Origin: Bacillus salipaludis
GTDB taxonomy: Bacteria > Bacillota > Bacilli > Bacillales_B > DSM-18226
Reading direction: 5' to 3'
Assembly: GCF_004358205.1 (NCBI RefSeq)
Contig: NZ_SMYO01000003.1
Location: 1-64,000 of the forward strand
DNA: 64,000 nt
The notes under the pieces were generated by a model that had not been told where the DNA came from, searched no databases, and saw nothing but the letters and a program-made list of their open reading frames with translations. The position numbers and the translations under genes are program-made. This document shows, piece by piece, positions 33,706 to 45,319 of this stretch; position 1 is the first letter of the stretch, and each line of letters begins with the position of its first letter.

Positions 33706-33909
33706 TTATGAACTCTTTTCTTTCTTCATTTCACGTATTTCTATTTGCGGTTTTTTCCTTATAATAGTTAAAGCCTTCATCATCCATTTCTTCCATTTTT
33801 TTTGACTTTTATTAGTGGGTCCATATAAATATTGCTTCCAAAAATAGCTGGCTGCCTCTTCAAATATTATTATTAAGACAATTAATAGAACAACCATTAT
33901 CCAAAACAC
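33706..33909 (-). CDS. Small single-pass membrane protein (67 aa)
   Basis: GTG start at 33909, 8 nt after AGGAGGG. One hydrophobic helix (MVVLLIVLIIIF) near the N-terminus is followed by a very basic cytoplasmic tail (SQKKWKKWMMKALTIIRKKPQIEIREMKKEKSS). No family recognised. The stretch 33910-34208 upstream has no gene; it holds a long imperfect hairpin at 34124-34158 without a T tract. Confidence 0.55.
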   Translation of the reverse strand: MFWIMVVLLIVLIIIFEEAASYFWKQYLYGPTNKSQKKWKKWMMKALTIIRKKPQIEIREMKKEKSS

Positions 33910-34208
33910 AATTCTTTCCCTCCTTTGGATATTGGATCTCTACAAAATGATATCCAAACCCAAAACCATTCTGCTAATCTCCCTTTATTAGTAATATTTT
34001 AACAGATTTTGGATGATATATAAATGCAGTTTTGGGGTAATTAACAAAATTTGGGGTAAACTAAATCCTACAACATTTAATAGATCGGCTCTGTTAAAAT
34101 TTAATGATGATAAACCCATAATATTAAGAGGAACCCATTATTTATGGATTCCCCTTAAGTTCAATAGGTAAAACTACTGTTGAGTATTACCTTGGAGTGA
34201 AAGATTTT

Positions 34209-34778
34209 TTAGTCAGCATTCCAATGATAGATTATTTGCACAACGCCAGAGGAGAATGTTCTTGTTTTAACCATTTTTAAATTTATCCTCTGGTTCAAAT
34301 CAATAAACAACGGTTTTCCTTCTCCCAAAACAACAGGGTGAATAGATAATCTAAATTCGTCAACAAGCCCCAAATTTATAAAATTTGTAATGAGACTTGC
34401 TCCACCATATAGCCAGATATCTTTATCAGCCTTTTTCTTCAATTTATTTACTTCTTCAAGAATATTATCATTTATAAATATTGCTTGATCATCAGTCTCG
34501 TTTTGTGTTCTGGAAAAAACATATTTCTTTTTACTATGAACCAATTTCCAAATTTCTTTGTCGGTATCAGAGTCTTCATTTTTCGGAACATATTGTCCCC
34601 ATAAATCGTAGCTTTTTCTACCATATAAAATAGTATCAATTTGATTTAAGAAATCAGTAAACCCCATATCAGGGTCCATAATGCACCAATCAACTTCACC
34701 ATTTTTCCCTTCAATAAAACCATCTAAAGTAACTGCTAAATCTAAAATTATTCTTCTCTGTTTTACGTTATTTGTCAT
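34209..34778 (-). CDS. Dihydrofolate reductase family protein (RibD C-terminal domain)
   Basis: A 189-residue reductase of the RibD C-terminal/dihydrofolate reductase fold. Motifs: 'RRIILDLAVTLDGFIEGKNGEVDW' (first strand and substrate loop), 'DTILYGRKSYDLWGQYVP', 'DIWLYGGASLITNFINLGLVDEFRLSIHPVVLGEGKPLF'. The 'LYGGASL' segment binds NADPH phosphates. Stand-alone members (YwjB/YyaP-like) have unknown substrates; they are not classical DHFR. A paralogue is at 47130-47657. Start ATG 34778 after AAAGGATG. Confidence 0.9.
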   Translation of the reverse strand: MTNNVKQRRIILDLAVTLDGFIEGKNGEVDWCIMDPDMGFTDFLNQIDTILYGRKSYDLWGQYVPKNEDSDTDKEIWKLVHSKKKYVFSRTQNETDDQAIFINDNILEEVNKLKKKADKDIWLYGGASLITNFINLGLVDEFRLSIHPVVLGEGKPLFIDLNQRINLKMVKTRTFSSGVVQIIYHWNAD

Positions 34779-34968
34779 AACTATACATCCTTTTATCCTT
34801 CAGATTTTGATTCTTCTGTCCCGTTGAATAATGATAGGTATCAAATATCAATTACCTTTAACAACAGAGCTCATAGAACAAAAATAAACTGACCTCGGTA
34901 GCTGCATACGAAAAAGACTTTACTCCTGTTGAAATAAAGGCCTCATTTGATCAGTAAATGATTTTAAT

Positions 34969-35370
34969 TTACGCTTCCATCACATTTTTTAAGCTTTTTA
35001 AATCTCGTTCAACCATCTTTGCATCTTCTAAAAACTTAAAATCAGACATTCCAGAAACCTGGAATATAGTAAAAATCACTTCACATCCGGTGTTGTTTGG
35101 GAACACTCTCATTGGATTATATATTTTTTGCCCTTGTGGTGTGATTACATAATGGTCGGCCACTCCAAATTCATTCCTATCAACATATTTGATTTTCATT
35201 TCGCCTTCTGGAGTTTCTACAATCCATTCACCGCGCTCGGACTTTTTGACTGAAAAAGAAAATGTTGTTGCCCATTCTGAAAGGTTTTCAGGATTTGTTA
35301 TGTACTCATAAACCACTTTAGGTTGACACCTAATTGATATTCCCAACGTTTTTGCATTCATAACTGACAT
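34969..35370 (-). CDS. SRPBCC family protein
   Basis: A 133-residue helix-grip (START/Bet v1-like) protein. It begins MSVMNAKTLGISIRCQPKVV and has 'YEYITNPENLSEWATTFSFSVKKS' then 'GEMKIKYVDRNEFGVADHYVI' and 'NPMRVFPNNTGCEVIFTIFQ'. Members bind hydrophobic ligands or act as cyclase-like proteins; this one has no assigned ligand. ATG 35370 is 8 nt after GGGGGAG; 14 upstream codons lack a ribosome site. Confidence 0.8.
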   Translation of the reverse strand: MSVMNAKTLGISIRCQPKVVYEYITNPENLSEWATTFSFSVKKSERGEWIVETPEGEMKIKYVDRNEFGVADHYVITPQGQKIYNPMRVFPNNTGCEVIFTIFQVSGMSDFKFLEDAKMVERDLKSLKNVMEA

Positions 35371-35527
35371 AACTGAATCTCCCCCTTTATTTTTAGTATC
35401 CACACCTAACATTAGGTTCTATCCAGAGTCATTTTTACAATAACCTTGTTTGGTTGCAAAAAAACCGCTGCCAAATGACAGGCGAAAATCTAAAAATGTA
35501 TATATGAAGCACTCGTTAGATTTGGAA

Positions 35528-36076
35528 TTATTCTTGAAATCTTCCCATAATATACGTGTTATAGTATTTTCCATCAGAAAGGATTCGATCTTTTTTCATT
35601 AAACCTTCGATTTCAAAACCAAGTTTTTTGTACAGTTCAATCGCTTTTTCATTCGTTTCCAGAACACCATATAGGACAATTTTTTTAATTTGGTTCTCAT
35701 CAGCCCAAGATATCGTTTCTTTCATGAGATTCTTCCCAATCCCATATCCCCAGAAACCCTTCAATACTCCTAATCCAAATTCCACTTTATGAACAAATCT
35801 TTTTAAATCATTACCTTCACAACGTGAATACCCTACTAATCTCCCATCCATCTCTGCAACAAGAAATAAGTTTTTAGGATGGATTGTATCCGTTTCAATT
35901 ATTTTTTCAAAACCATCTTGATCAATGAACGCCTCTCCTTTTTCTCTGTCCATATTTTCAGTTTCTCCATCAATCTGCAATCTTAATTCTGATACGTTTT
36001 TAGCATCACTTTTAAACGCAGATCTAATCGTGTAGGTTAACTCTTTCACATTGAATTTTTTCTCGTTAATAACCAT
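35528..36076 (-). CDS. GNAT family N-acetyltransferase
   Basis: A 182-residue acetyltransferase. The acetyl-CoA motif is 'GLGVLKGFWGYGIGKNLMKETISWADE' (GYGIGK around residue 115), followed by 'IKKIVLYGVLETNEKAIELYKKLGFEIEGLMKKDRI', which is the RimJ/RimL or spermidine acetyltransferase-like pattern in which the target is a protein N-terminus or small amine. The specific acceptor cannot be told. Single gene, start behind GGAGTG. Confidence 0.88.
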   Translation of the reverse strand: MVINEKKFNVKELTYTIRSAFKSDAKNVSELRLQIDGETENMDREKGEAFIDQDGFEKIIETDTIHPKNLFLVAEMDGRLVGYSRCEGNDLKRFVHKVEFGLGVLKGFWGYGIGKNLMKETISWADENQIKKIVLYGVLETNEKAIELYKKLGFEIEGLMKKDRILSDGKYYNTYIMGRFQE

Positions 36077-36415
36077 AAATACACTCCATTCATATTTAAA
36101 TAAATCATATATTATCAGATTGTATTTGAGTCTTTTGTCCGAATCAATTGAAGCGGAATCCTATTATACTTATAACTTTGAGAATGATAAAGTAAAATCA
36201 TTTTCAGCATACACCCAACTAACGATACCATCAACACATAACCATTACTTTCGAACTATACAATAACAAAATTTGTTAAAAAATGATTCTTTAGAATCTA
36301 TTTTAAAAAACTTCATCAAAACTATATCAATTATTACATTAATGTTACATAATTGTTACATGAAATCCTGAAAGGAATTTACTTTCCTCTTTCATTTGGG
36401 TAAAGGAGTAAAGAA
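36077..36415. other. Intergenic region without recognised genes
   Basis: AT-rich. A 71-codon plus-strand frame at 36051-36266 overlaps the acetyltransferase start and is treated as chance. The last 20 bases carry the ribosome site AAAGGAG of the next small gene. Confidence 0.5.
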
Positions 36416-36595
36416 ATGAAGATTTCTATACATGACATACTATTAATTTGTTTAGGTTTTGTCTATGGTACGTACGAAATTTTTTTAAATCAGAAGCATC
36501 GGGTAAGTAATGAAATTGCAGGTATACTATCCATTATTATTTCACTATGGATTGTAGTTTCATGTGTAAGGTCTTTGAATGGCAAAACTAAATAA
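36416..36595 (+). CDS. Small two-helix membrane protein (59 aa)
   Basis: ATG 36416 follows AAAGGAGTAAAGAA. The product has two hydrophobic segments (residues 8-22 and 36-51) with a short polar loop (LNQKHRVSNE) between, and a basic end (RSLNGKTK). The design is that of a small integral membrane protein with both ends in the cytoplasm. No family recognised. It may be co-transcribed with the 74-residue protein 90 bp downstream. Confidence 0.55.
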   Translation: MKISIHDILLICLGFVYGTYEIFLNQKHRVSNEIAGILSIIISLWIVVSCVRSLNGKTK

Positions 36596-36686
36596 TAACT
36601 AATCTCTTAACATATATGAATTTTATAAATGTACTTTTTTAAAAGATGACGCTTTGTCATCATCATGATAATAGAAAGGAAAATTA

Positions 36687-36911
36687 ATGTTGAAGGAATT
36701 TACAGTTTGCTATACGCTTGATCATGAAATAATAACCGAAAAATTGATAAAAGAATTAGATGTGAAAAAAGAAGATGTTGAACGAGAAATAATTGAAAAT
36801 ATGGATCATAACAAATACTTTATTGTGAACAATGAACATGGTAATTATATGATCAATTCAACTTTAGTTCGATATGTACGGATTGTTAGTGAAAAGATAT
36901 TGGTCAAATAA
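36687..36911 (+). CDS. Hypothetical protein (74 aa)
   Basis: ATG 36687 follows GAAAGGA. The small soluble, acidic and charged protein reads MLKEFTVCYTLDHEIITEKL at the start, with 'DVKKEDVEREIIENMDHNKYFIVN' in the middle and a beta-like end. No recognised domain. The even codon use and good ribosome site support a real gene. Confidence 0.5.
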   Translation: MLKEFTVCYTLDHEIITEKLIKELDVKKEDVEREIIENMDHNKYFIVNNEHGNYMINSTLVRYVRIVSEKILVK

Positions 36912-36972
36912 ATACCTATTAAAATAGTGAGGTTTTGAATTTTTAAGCGCACCCGTTATTTGAACAGGGGTC

Positions 36973-37782
36973 TTATTTTGTAGTTACCCCTTCGTCTGAA
37001 TTTGTTCCTATAACAACTGTTGCATCTAATTCTTCATCCCTCACTATTTTGGCCATTAGTCCAGCATTAGTAAAGATTTCAAAGCTTTTAGCTGCTTGCC
37101 TTTTGCTCGTCTCTACCAAAAGATGTCCTCCAGGAGCAAGCCAGTGAGGAGCCTCTTCCGCTACCTTACGCTGGAGGTCTAATCCGTCCTTTCCTCCGTC
37201 AAGTGCCACTTTTGGTTCATATAAGCGTGCCTCCTGAGGGAGCAACTTTATTGCATCAGTAGGAACATATGGAACGTTAGCCACAATTATGTTCACACGA
37301 CCTCTCAATGAACGGGGCAATGCATTGTACAAGTCCCCTTCATAAACGTTTCCTCCAAGGTCTGCTATGTTTCGGGAGGCACAATGAACTGCGACTGGAT
37401 CGATATCAACGGAGTATAATAAAATTTCAGGTAAGTCGGTTGCGATTGCAGCACCGACAGCACCCGACCCGCAACATAAATCAACAACAATATTACCGAT
37501 ACGGGTTAATGCTTCTGCTTGCTGGACCAAAAACTCTGTACGTTGGCGCGGTACAAAAACTCCCCGTTCTACTAATATCCGTAGGCCGCAAAACGTTGTA
37601 AATCCAAGTACGTATTCAAGTGGTAACCCACTGGCACGTATTTCTACCATTTTCATTAAATCTTCTATACTGCTAGCTTCTGAGATCAGTAACTGTGTTT
37701 CTTCTTCAGCAAAAATACAACCTTCACTCCGTAGTCTATCGATTATGCCTTTTTCTATTTTCCTATCTAAAAAGAAAGTCAT
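36973..37782 (-). CDS. Putative protein N5-glutamine methyltransferase (HemK/PrmC-like)
   Basis: A 269-residue SAM-dependent methyltransferase. The N-terminal helical domain (residues 1-75) includes 'GLPLEYVLGFTTFCGLRILVERGVFVPRQRTEFLV' as in PrmC. The SAM motif is 'VVDLCCGSGAVGAAIATDL' (residue 110) and the catalytic loop is 'IIVANVPYVPTDAI': NVPY replaces the NPPY of true PrmC. This NVPY subgroup is annotated as putative protein N5-glutamine methyltransferase; its target is uncertain. The C-terminal part is duplicated as a remnant at 17052-17204. Confidence 0.88.
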   Translation of the reverse strand: MTFFLDRKIEKGIIDRLRSEGCIFAEEETQLLISEASSIEDLMKMVEIRASGLPLEYVLGFTTFCGLRILVERGVFVPRQRTEFLVQQAEALTRIGNIVVDLCCGSGAVGAAIATDLPEILLYSVDIDPVAVHCASRNIADLGGNVYEGDLYNALPRSLRGRVNIIVANVPYVPTDAIKLLPQEARLYEPKVALDGGKDGLDLQRKVAEEAPHWLAPGGHLLVETSKRQAAKSFEIFTNAGLMAKIVRDEELDATVVIGTNSDEGVTTK

Positions 37783-37941
37783 TTTCTGTCCTATTTATCT
37801 CACCACTTTTTACAATTCAAAGTTTTTTTATCAACTTTATGCTAGAGCTAAGAGAAATATCCCTCTCCAAAATCTCATTAAATCAACAAAACCACATCCT
37901 ATCACTGCTGTATAAAGAATATGAGTCCATATAAAAATAAA

Positions 37942-37966
37942 ATCGGCTGCCTAAATGACAACCGAT
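37942..37966 (-). terminator. Terminator of the DUF4256 gene
   Basis: ATCGGCTG/CAACCGAT stem (one G-A mismatch) with a 9-nt loop; the A-rich tract 37933-37942 is the U run on the minus strand. Confidence 0.65.
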
Positions 37967-38087
37967 ATCTTAAACAATATTTGCCATTAGCTTAAGTATA
38001 TGTAGGCTAACATTAGTTATCTAATCCAATAGGATTTATGCTCAGGTAATCTGTTCTTAAATTCAATTTTGCTTGTCTATGCAAAAT

Positions 38088-38654
<567 letters not shown>

Positions 38655-38793
38655 ATTCCTATCCCCCTTGTTGTATTTATTCATAATGGTTTTGGACTAA
38701 TTGATCGGCTACTTCAATAAAGTTCAACAAAAAGTAGCTTTTATCCTTCTTGGATAAAGGTTACCCACTTGTTCATAAAAAAGGCTTCCTAAA

Positions 38794-41463
<2,670 letters not shown>

Positions 41464-41572
41464 CTATTTTGACTGTATTTTATATGTTATAATTAAATTA
41501 GGGAGAGTACAAAAAAATAGTTAGACCTTCCTCTAATAATCAACTTAAACTTTTCTTTTCTTAAATTCATCC

Positions 41573-41800
41573 CTATAAAAACCTTTTCTTTCTTTTCCCC
41601 AAATTAAATAAATTTAAAATAATCATTAATAAAATGGATATTAATAATAAGCCAGCCATAAAATACCCAAAATACTTTAATGGTTTTGGTAACTTTTTTA
41701 CAGCATCCTTGCTAACATTTGAAGCATTTCCTTCTATTTTGTTAAAGTGGCCTATAACATCATTAAATAGTTTATTTTCTTCTTTTATACAACCACTCAT
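41573..41800 (-). CDS. Small membrane-anchored protein (75 aa)
   Basis: A soluble N-terminal half (MSGCIKEENKLFNDVIGHFN, then NKIEGNASNVSKDAVKKLPKPLK) is followed by one hydrophobic helix (YFGYFMAGLLLISILLMIILNLF) and a basic end (GKRKKRFL). No family recognised. Ribosome site is weak (GTGG), so the start is uncertain. The gap up to 42054 holds a hairpin (AAACTG/CAGTTT, 41886-41906) and a palindromic promoter region. Confidence 0.45.
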   Translation of the reverse strand: MSGCIKEENKLFNDVIGHFNKIEGNASNVSKDAVKKLPKPLKYFGYFMAGLLLISILLMIILNLFNLGKRKKRFL

Positions 41801-41977
41801 TTACCACATTTTAACATATTTGCATATTTTTATTATTGTATTAACTGTAAATTCTTATTTAACTATTCCTTTAGTGCAATAAGAAAAACTGCCAAAATGA
41901 CAGTTTAACTGTAACTCTTGCATCTCGTTTATTGAATAATGATAAACGAATGCGGAAAAAATTAGAATATATTTTAC

Positions 41978-41997
41978 ATAACACCCTTGGGTGTTAT
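41978..41997 (+). promoter_or_regulatory. Palindrome ATAACACCC-TT-GGGTGTTAT in a promoter spacer
   Basis: Perfect 9-bp arms around 2 bp. TTTACA (41973-41978) and TATATT or TATTAT (41995-42002) flank it at promoter distance, so the palindrome sits between -35 and -10. A third half-site, GGTGTTAC, is at 42018-42025. It is most likely an operator for the downstream genes. Confidence 0.55.
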
Positions 41998-42054
41998 ATT
42001 ATAAAACGAAACCAAAAGGTGTTACAATTTTAATTTCTTTAGGAGGCATAAGGA

Positions 42055-42294
42055 ATGGACAAACAAGGACAAGAAATGTTTTTAAATTTTATTTTACATA
42101 GGGTTCAAGAAGGCAAGGAGGATGAAGCAAAAGAAATACTAACAGAAAACTTCAGGAAACAAGCTGAAGGCACTTTTTCCCAAGAAGATATTCAAGAGTT
42201 TATCCCAAAGATGATTAGTCTATTAAAACCAGATAAATTAGAGGAAGTACAAGCAGTTGTGAAGCAATTTTCTGGAGACTTCGGAAATAAATAA
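42055..42294 (+). CDS. Hypothetical helical protein (79 aa)
   Basis: ATG 42055 follows AGGAGG. The product is a soluble, all-helical, acidic protein beginning MDKQGQEMFLNFILHRVQEG and containing 'KEILTENFRKQAEGTFSQEDIQEFIPKMISLLKPDKLEEVQAVVKQF'. No known domain is recognised. It starts just downstream of the palindromic promoter and immediately precedes the broken ArsR-type gene. In related genomes this pair may be a regulated unit; the regulator here is damaged. Confidence 0.6.
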   Translation: MDKQGQEMFLNFILHRVQEGKEDEAKEILTENFRKQAEGTFSQEDIQEFIPKMISLLKPDKLEEVQAVVKQFSGDFGNK

Positions 42295-42295
42295 G

Positions 42296-42614
42296 ATTAA
42301 CCAATCTCAACACGATGTTTTCAAGCAATTTCAAATCCTACCCGTCGTATTATGTTAAAAATTCCTGCTGGAAGGGAAATGTCAATTGCTGAAGTTGTTG
42401 AATATTTCCCAATAAGCCGTACTGCTGTAAATAAGCATCTTCATATACTATCTGACTCTGGTCTAATAAAAAGTCGTAAGGTAGGACGTGAAACCCGTTA
42501 TATCCTTAAACTAGAACCATTAGTTAATATACAAAATTGGCTGTCTTTTTTGAACATTTTTGGGAGGATAAGCTTTCTGCTCTTAAAAGATTTGTAGAGG
42601 AAGAAAACGATTAG
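42296..42614 (+). pseudogene. ArsR family regulator gene with lost start and two frameshifts
   Basis: Translation of pieces gives (I)NQSQHDVFKQ, then NPTRRIMLKIPAGREMSIAE with helix-turn-helix 'EYFPISRTAVNKHLHILSDSGLIKSRKVGRETRYILKLEPLVNIQNWLSF', then EHFWEDKLSALKRFVEEEND and TAG at 42612. This is a complete ArsR-type repressor of about 105 residues. However, the expected ATG is ATT (42296), one base is missing near 42329 and one T near 42549. The longest intact piece starts at ATG 42352. Three lesions make it a pseudogene. ArsR proteins of this kind are usually next to an SRPBCC/AHSA1 gene, which is missing here. Confidence 0.8.
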
Positions 42615-42619
42615 TTATT

Positions 42620-42664
42620 AGAGAACCGAGATTGTGTTATTTAACAATATTGGTTCTCTTTTTT
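42620..42664 (+). terminator. Terminator after the broken ArsR gene
   Basis: AGAGAACC/GGTTCTCT stem, with further pairing of GATTGT and ACAATA inside, then a T run on the plus strand. Confidence 0.8.
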
Positions 42665-42905
42665 GGTATTTACTCTTTTTTAAACTAGTCCGCCACCTAT
42701 AGCACAATATAAAAGCTACCTTCTTGGCAGCTCCGTTCTGATTTTAGCAAATAATTCACTATTGCTTCTTCATTCACTTTGATTCAGGGAGTCATGTTCC
42801 TTTAAGTGTTCTTTTCGCAATTCATCTCGATTAAAAACATTTAGAAAATTTGTAGTTTAAAAGATTCAAAGAAATAATTTCCATCCTTGTACTTGAAACA
42901 CCATT

Positions 42906-43181
42906 TCATGGACCAAAAATCAATACACCACCCATCATATAAAAAAATGGAAAAAGGAATAAGGCTGAATTTGCAATAATCGCACATAGTGTCAAAGCGC
43001 TTTTTTGGATTAGATAAGCTTTTGAGGAAAAATATAGACCAATACTGCAAAATACTAAGGAGAAAAACACTGGTAGGCCTTGAAATTTTTCGAATGTAAC
43101 AACATCAAATAAAAAATTTATAATAAGTGTCAATGGAACAAAAAACAGTAAATACGAAATTAAAGTGAATATCCTTTGCAC
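42906..43181 (-). CDS. Small membrane protein (91 aa)
   Basis: Three to four hydrophobic helices, including MQRIFTLISYLLFFVPLTLI at the N-terminus and a C-terminal 'NSALFLFPFFYMMGGVLIFG'. The polar loops are very short. No family recognised. Start ATG 43181 follows GGGGGAG. The gap below it, 42665-42905, has a hairpin AGCTACC/GGCAGCT (42711-42732), probably the terminator for this gene. Confidence 0.6.
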   Translation of the reverse strand: MQRIFTLISYLLFFVPLTLIINFLFDVVTFEKFQGLPVFFSLVFCSIGLYFSSKAYLIQKSALTLCAIIANSALFLFPFFYMMGGVLIFGP

Positions 43182-43329
43182 ATCAGATCTCCCCCTACTT
43201 GAAAAACTTTTCTACTTCTAAACTTCTTTTTTAATGTATCATCCTTCATTTTAATCATTTAACCTCTTGAACGAAAATACCTCGTTCGTGAAAAATGAAA
43301 AGCCCCATGAAGGGCAGCCAGTATTCGAT

Positions 43330-43872
43330 TTAAAAACCGAAAGTTGAAACAAGAATGATAATCCATACTTTTGACTTATTAATTTCGTAAATTAATGTAT
43401 CAAATAATTTTCCATCCGTATAAAGCAATATTGCCCATTCACCTGCCTCTGGAATGTTCACACTAGAAGGTGCGTGTGCATCTGCTCCATTATTTTTTCC
43501 ACCAAGATCTATCGTCCAACCTGTTGTTATGATTTGATGCACTGTTCGGGTTTCTCTGTGAAAACCTGCCACGGTTAATTTGGCTCCTATGGGATATTCA
43601 TTTGCCCAAAGGTGCCACATCCATTTCTGGTTAATGTTTATGCTTGGCATATCGGCACCAATAACCCCGGATTTATTTTCATTCCCGATAATATTCCCAT
43701 TAAAAGTAACAGCTTTTTTATCCCAATCAATTTTTTCAATATCACTTTCCTTAACAAATTCTGGTATATCCTCAGGTAGAGGCAACTTACTTTCAACTGT
43801 TTTATTTTTGGAGCAACCTGCAATCAAAAAAAGCATACTCAAAAATATAAATACCATAGATTTTTGTTTCAA
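43330..43872 (-). CDS. Lipoprotein, probably DUF4871 family
   Basis: A 180-residue lipoprotein: signal peptide MKQKSMVFIFLSMLFLIAGC with lipobox IAGC (Cys20). The mature part has 'GVIGADMPSININQKWMWHLWANEYPIGAKLTVAGFHRETRTVHQI' and 'LGGKNNGADAHAPSSVNIPEAGEWAILLYTDGKLFDTLIYEI'. The 'NNGADAHxPSS...PxxGxW' pattern is one I associate with DUF4871 proteins of Bacillus, which have a beta-sandwich-like profile and unknown role. Start follows GGGGGAG. Ends about 20 bp before a weak hairpin at 43302. Confidence 0.65.
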   Translation of the reverse strand: MKQKSMVFIFLSMLFLIAGCSKNKTVESKLPLPEDIPEFVKESDIEKIDWDKKAVTFNGNIIGNENKSGVIGADMPSININQKWMWHLWANEYPIGAKLTVAGFHRETRTVHQIITTGWTIDLGGKNNGADAHAPSSVNIPEAGEWAILLYTDGKLFDTLIYEINKSKVWIIILVSTFGF

Positions 43873-44051
43873 CCATACGCTCCCCCTTAAATAGAATATT
43901 TTTCCAACAATTCCAATAATACCAATTTTTACAATATTTATTCAACTAACCTACACCTTTTAAGTCTTGCTACTCTAACAGAAAAAGAGTTGAAAAGATC
44001 AATCAATCAGAGCATTTATTTGCACTAACAATAGTTTTTTTGGAGATAAAT

Positions 44052-44077
44052 AAAAAATATCCCACAAAGTGTGGGAT
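44052..44077 (-). terminator. Terminator of the 13-codon ORF
   Basis: ATCCCACA/TGTGGGAT perfect 8-bp stem with 3-nt loop (44059-44077). The A run 44052-44057 gives a U tract on the minus strand. It lies 9 nt after the tiny ORF's stop. Confidence 0.85.
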
Positions 44078-44085
44078 TAGTTCTT

Positions 44086-44127
44086 TTACCAGCTATATGT
44101 TTCACCTTCAGCTTCTGCTCTCGGCAT
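44086..44127 (-). CDS. 13-codon ORF MPRAEAEGETYSW with strong signals
   Basis: ATG 44127 stands 7 nt after a near-perfect ribosome site (GGAGGTG). The frame reads MPRAEAEGETYSW and stops at TAA 44086, and a strong terminator begins 9 nt later. The signals are far better than chance for so short a frame. It may be a leader peptide, a very small protein, or the precursor of a modified peptide (acidic core, Tyr-Ser-Trp end). It follows the DUF817 gene by about 100 bp on the same strand. No modification enzyme gene is adjacent, and no family is known to me. Confidence 0.5.
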   Translation of the reverse strand: MPRAEAEGETYSW

Positions 44128-44228
44128 CCTTTTCACCTCCGATTAAAATGTAGAATGAAAAGTCTCTATAATGTGTTAACGGGTTCTGTTCGGAAGTGTT
44201 TTTTTCCGTTTGATAAACGGATTAGCAT

Positions 44229-45035
44229 CTACCCTAGTGGAATTTTCCCCTTCACCTGCTTTAACGTGGCTACGATAAGAAAGCTAACAATCACTAATAA
44301 GAGCCATGAACTCACCTTACCAAGATGAACCATACTCCATGCATCGATTTGGTTTGGATATTCCCAAGCTCCAAAGAACGTTGCAATATTTTCGGCAATC
44401 CAGATAAAAAATCCGATGAGTACAAAAGATAGTGCAAGCGGCATACGGTAACGGGTTCCATCAACCTCGTATGTGACCCATGATTGCCAAAAGACAATTA
44501 TGACAAGACCAGAAAGCCACCAACGAATATCCATCCAGTAATGGTGGGTGAAAAAATTCAAATAAATTGCAGCGGCAAGAGGAACAACCACCAAGGATGA
44601 TGGCCACTTAACCAGTTCCACCTTTAACCTCCTCCACGCCTGGCAGAGATAACTCGCTACACTTGCATACATAAATCCGCTGTACAAAGGCACTCCATAA
44701 ATTTTGAAATATCCTTCTTCCGGATAAGACCAAGAGCCCATATGTACCTTAAAAAGTTCAAGACAAAGGCCAATAAGGTGGAACAATGTGATCACCTTTA
44801 GTTCATCCAGGGTTTCAAGCTCTGAATGGACCATCCACCACTGCATGAGAAGGCAGATGATCAGAAGCCAGTCATATCGCGGCAGTAAGGGAAGCGGCAT
44901 GATTTTTGTAAGTGCTAATGAGGCAAAAATAACGACAGGAAATAAGCAAGATAGAGCCTGCTCCCAACCAAAACGAACCAGTTGTTTTCCTGCCCGCAAG
45001 ATTTGTGCCTCCAGCTTTTGAATCGTTACATTCAT
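44229..45035 (-). CDS. DUF817 family membrane protein
   Basis: A 268-residue protein with about eight membrane helices. DUF817 phrases: 'LPRYDWLLIICLLMQWWMV', 'LELFKVHMGSWSYPEEGYFKIYGVPLYSGFMYASVASYLCQAWRRL', 'YWMDIRWWLSGLVIIVF', 'RYRMPLALSFVLIGFFIWIAENIATFFGAWEYPNQIDAWSMVHLGKVSSWLLLVI'. The conserved Trp/Tyr/His residues in the two 'GSWSYPE/GAWEYPNQ' loops are characteristic. Function unknown. Start at 45035 behind AAGGGGAG. Confidence 0.88.
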   Translation of the reverse strand: MNVTIQKLEAQILRAGKQLVRFGWEQALSCLFPVVIFASLALTKIMPLPLLPRYDWLLIICLLMQWWMVHSELETLDELKVITLFHLIGLCLELFKVHMGSWSYPEEGYFKIYGVPLYSGFMYASVASYLCQAWRRLKVELVKWPSSLVVVPLAAAIYLNFFTHHYWMDIRWWLSGLVIIVFWQSWVTYEVDGTRYRMPLALSFVLIGFFIWIAENIATFFGAWEYPNQIDAWSMVHLGKVSSWLLLVIVSFLIVATLKQVKGKIPLG

Positions 45036-45087
45036 GTTTAACTCCCCTTTTATAAAAATGATCTCAATGTCTAATATATCTTGCTAA

Positions 45088-45309
45088 TTATTCTAGAGTG
45101 TCTTCATCGCTTCGGTATTCTAAAATGTCCCCTGGTTGACATTCTAAAGCCTTACAAATTGCCTCTAAAGTTGATAATCGTATCGCCTTTGCCTTTCCAT
45201 TTTTCAATATAGAAAGATTCGCCATTGTTATTCCGACCCTCTCTGAAAGCTCCGTTACACTCATTTTCCTTTTAGCCAGCATCACATCAATATTGATTAT
45301 AATCGCCAT
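45088..45309 (-). CDS. XRE family regulator (YozG-like), partner of DUF2975 protein
   Basis: A 73-residue regulator that is essentially one helix-turn-helix: 'NIDVMLAKRKMSVTELSERVGITMANLSILKNGKAKAIRLSTLEAICKALECQPGDILEYR'. This is the Bacillus YozG pattern, always found next to a DUF2975 membrane protein. Start at 45309 (MAIIINID) follows GAGGTG; three upstream codons overlap that site. It begins 10 bp after the DUF2975 stop. The target is likely its own operon. Confidence 0.9.
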   Translation of the reverse strand: MAIIINIDVMLAKRKMSVTELSERVGITMANLSILKNGKAKAIRLSTLEAICKALECQPGDILEYRSDEDTLE

Positions 45310-45319
45310 TGTTTTCACC

